From contig NZ_JAGGKH010000014.1 of assembly GCF_017873565.1 (NCBI RefSeq), positions 62,001-126,000 of the forward strand: DNA of 64,000 nt, read 5' to 3'. How positions within the stretch are numbered: the stretch's first letter is position 1; each line of letters starts with the position of its first letter. This DNA comes from Lederbergia galactosidilytica. Its GTDB lineage: Bacteria > Bacillota > Bacilli > Bacillales > Bacillaceae_C. Below the pieces are notes generated by a model. The model searched no databases, had not been told where the DNA came from, and worked only from the letters and a program-made list of their open reading frames with translations. Shown here in pieces: positions 63,326-64,000 of the stretch. A program made the translations under genes and the position numbers.

Positions 63326-63519
63326 GAAACCTGCACTCCATCACTATAGTTTAGTATTATTAGTGTATCCCTCCAGAGGATAGTTATTCAAAATATGCTT
63401 GAACAGGATAAATGGTGTGAAATCAACTTAATGGTATTTTTTAGTGGAGACCGATACAATAAAATAAACGATATTACAGGAAGAACAGATCATAATATTT
63501 ATTAAGGAGTGATAAGCTT

Positions 63520-64000
63520 ATGGCTAAGCAAAATGAAATTGCGACCTTTGCAGGAGGTTGTTTTTGGTGTATGGTTTCACCATTTGATGAACAGCCTGGA
63601 ATACAAGAAGTCATCTCAGGTTATACCGGAGGACATACGGAAAATCCGACCTATGAAGAGGTATGTTCTGATGCGACAGGGCATGTAGAAGCTGTTCAAA
63701 TCACATTTGATCCGAGCGTTTTCCCTTATAAAAAATTATTGGATTTGTTTTGGCAACAGATTGATCCAACCGATCCTGGTGGTCAATTTGGTGATCGAGG
63801 CAGTTCTTATAAAACAGCAATCTTTTATCATAATGAGGAACAGAGACAACAAGCGGAAGCATCTAAACAGGCACTTGCGGAAAGTGGCCGGTTTTACAAA
63901 CCGATTGTCACCGAAATATTGCCAGCTGCTCCTTTTTATAAGGCTGAGGAAAGTCATCAAGATTATTATAAGAAAAATCCTTTTCATTATAATGCGTATC
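63520..64000 (+). CDS. msrA: Peptide methionine sulfoxide reductase A (3' end outside window)
   Basis: 160 residues are visible. The ATG at 63520 follows AAGGAG. The catalytic motif GGCFWCM holds Cys14; [29 protein letters not shown] and [22 protein letters not shown] are the other MsrA signatures. It reduces methionine-S-sulfoxide in proteins with thioredoxin. Whether an msrB gene or domain follows cannot be seen. Confidence 0.95.
   Translation, partial: MAKQNEIATFAGGCFWCMVSPFDEQPGIQEVISGYTGGHTENPTYEEVCSDATGHVEAVQITFDPSVFPYKKLLDLFWQQIDPTDPGGQFGDRGSSYKTAIFYHNEEQRQQAEASKQALAESGRFYKPIVTEILPAAPFYKAEESHQDYYKKNPFHYNAY

Noticed and set aside
1-64000. CRISPR arrays, tRNA or rRNA genes, prophage modules, restriction systems
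   Set aside because: Looked for regularly spaced direct repeats, clover-leaf sequences and phage or nuclease motifs; none was found by reading. A tool such as tRNAscan or a CRISPR finder would settle it.

Overview
The window looks like chromosomal DNA of a low-GC Gram-positive, spore-former-type bacterium of the family Bacillaceae. The grounds are strong purine-rich Shine-Dalgarno sequences with frequent TTG and GTG starts, T-box leaders, TPP and fluoride riboswitches, a CcpA-type cre box, small DUF1659/DUF2922/YvrJ proteins, a YkoEDC thiamine-precursor transporter, YesM/YesN-type two-component genes and a type of intergenic repeat familiar from Bacillaceae. No rRNA, tRNA, prophage or CRISPR array was recognised. 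Species cannot be fixed from the sequence.

Layout. 0-6.7 kb: the end of a cytidine deaminase, a HAD phosphatase, a small holin-like toxin gene with its own promoter, then a divergent pair of units: a CBM9-like protein plus a very unusual multidomain transglutaminase-like protein on the minus strand, and a GH18 glycosidase on the plus strand. 6.9-12.5 kb: an accessory stretch with dihydrofolate reductase, four different SAM methyltransferases and a P-loop kinase-like protein, with a dispersed repeat and an acetyltransferase relic. 12.6-20.8 kb: a VanZ-like protein, an Asp-box protein and a membrane protein; an IS200/IS605-like scar; an AbrB-family permease; a TetR regulator and a YhgE-like protein that share a palindromic operator; a beta-lactamase-fold hydrolase. 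21-26 kb: DUF1659, DUF2922 and YvrJ genes, T-box-controlled leuA, two crcB genes behind a fluoride riboswitch, and a DUF72 protein. 26.3-31.4 kb: a T-box-controlled, E. coli-like methionyl-tRNA synthetase, a GNAT acetyltransferase, and an Mta/TipA-like MerR regulator followed by a drug-efflux MFS transporter. 31.4-34.6 kb: a nucleic-acid maintenance operon (Fpg-like glycosylase, endonuclease IV, RlmA-like methyltransferase, Ogt). 34.6-37.4 kb: relics, a VOC gene whose expected start codon is ATA, and two unknown proteins. 37.5-43.1 kb: TPP riboswitch with ykoE-ykoD-ykoC, an EamA transporter and methionine aminopeptidase.

43.3-60.6 kb is a polysaccharide-utilisation locus: GH42 beta-galactosidase on the minus strand; on the plus strand a GH3 enzyme, a YesM-like kinase, a YesN-like regulator, a YesL-like membrane protein, a DUF4340 protein, an LplA-type binding protein, a decayed GH43 gene, two LplB/LplC-type permeases and a second binding protein closely similar to the first. 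No ATPase is present, so the importer would use a shared MsmX-type ATPase encoded elsewhere. Two similar promoter segments, each with a cre-like box, indicate a partial segmental duplication followed by decay. 60.6-64 kb: a membrane protein, a small haem-copper-oxidase-like protein, an L,D-transpeptidase, a CBO0543-type membrane protein and the 5' part of msrA.

The items most worth a second look are the transglutaminase/CBM9/GH18 locus, the duplicated binding-protein region with its dead GH43 gene, repeat elements lying in two mRNA leaders, the extra methionyl-tRNA synthetase, the holin-like toxin gene and the ATA-start VOC gene. All similarity statements are from reading the sequence; no database search was run.
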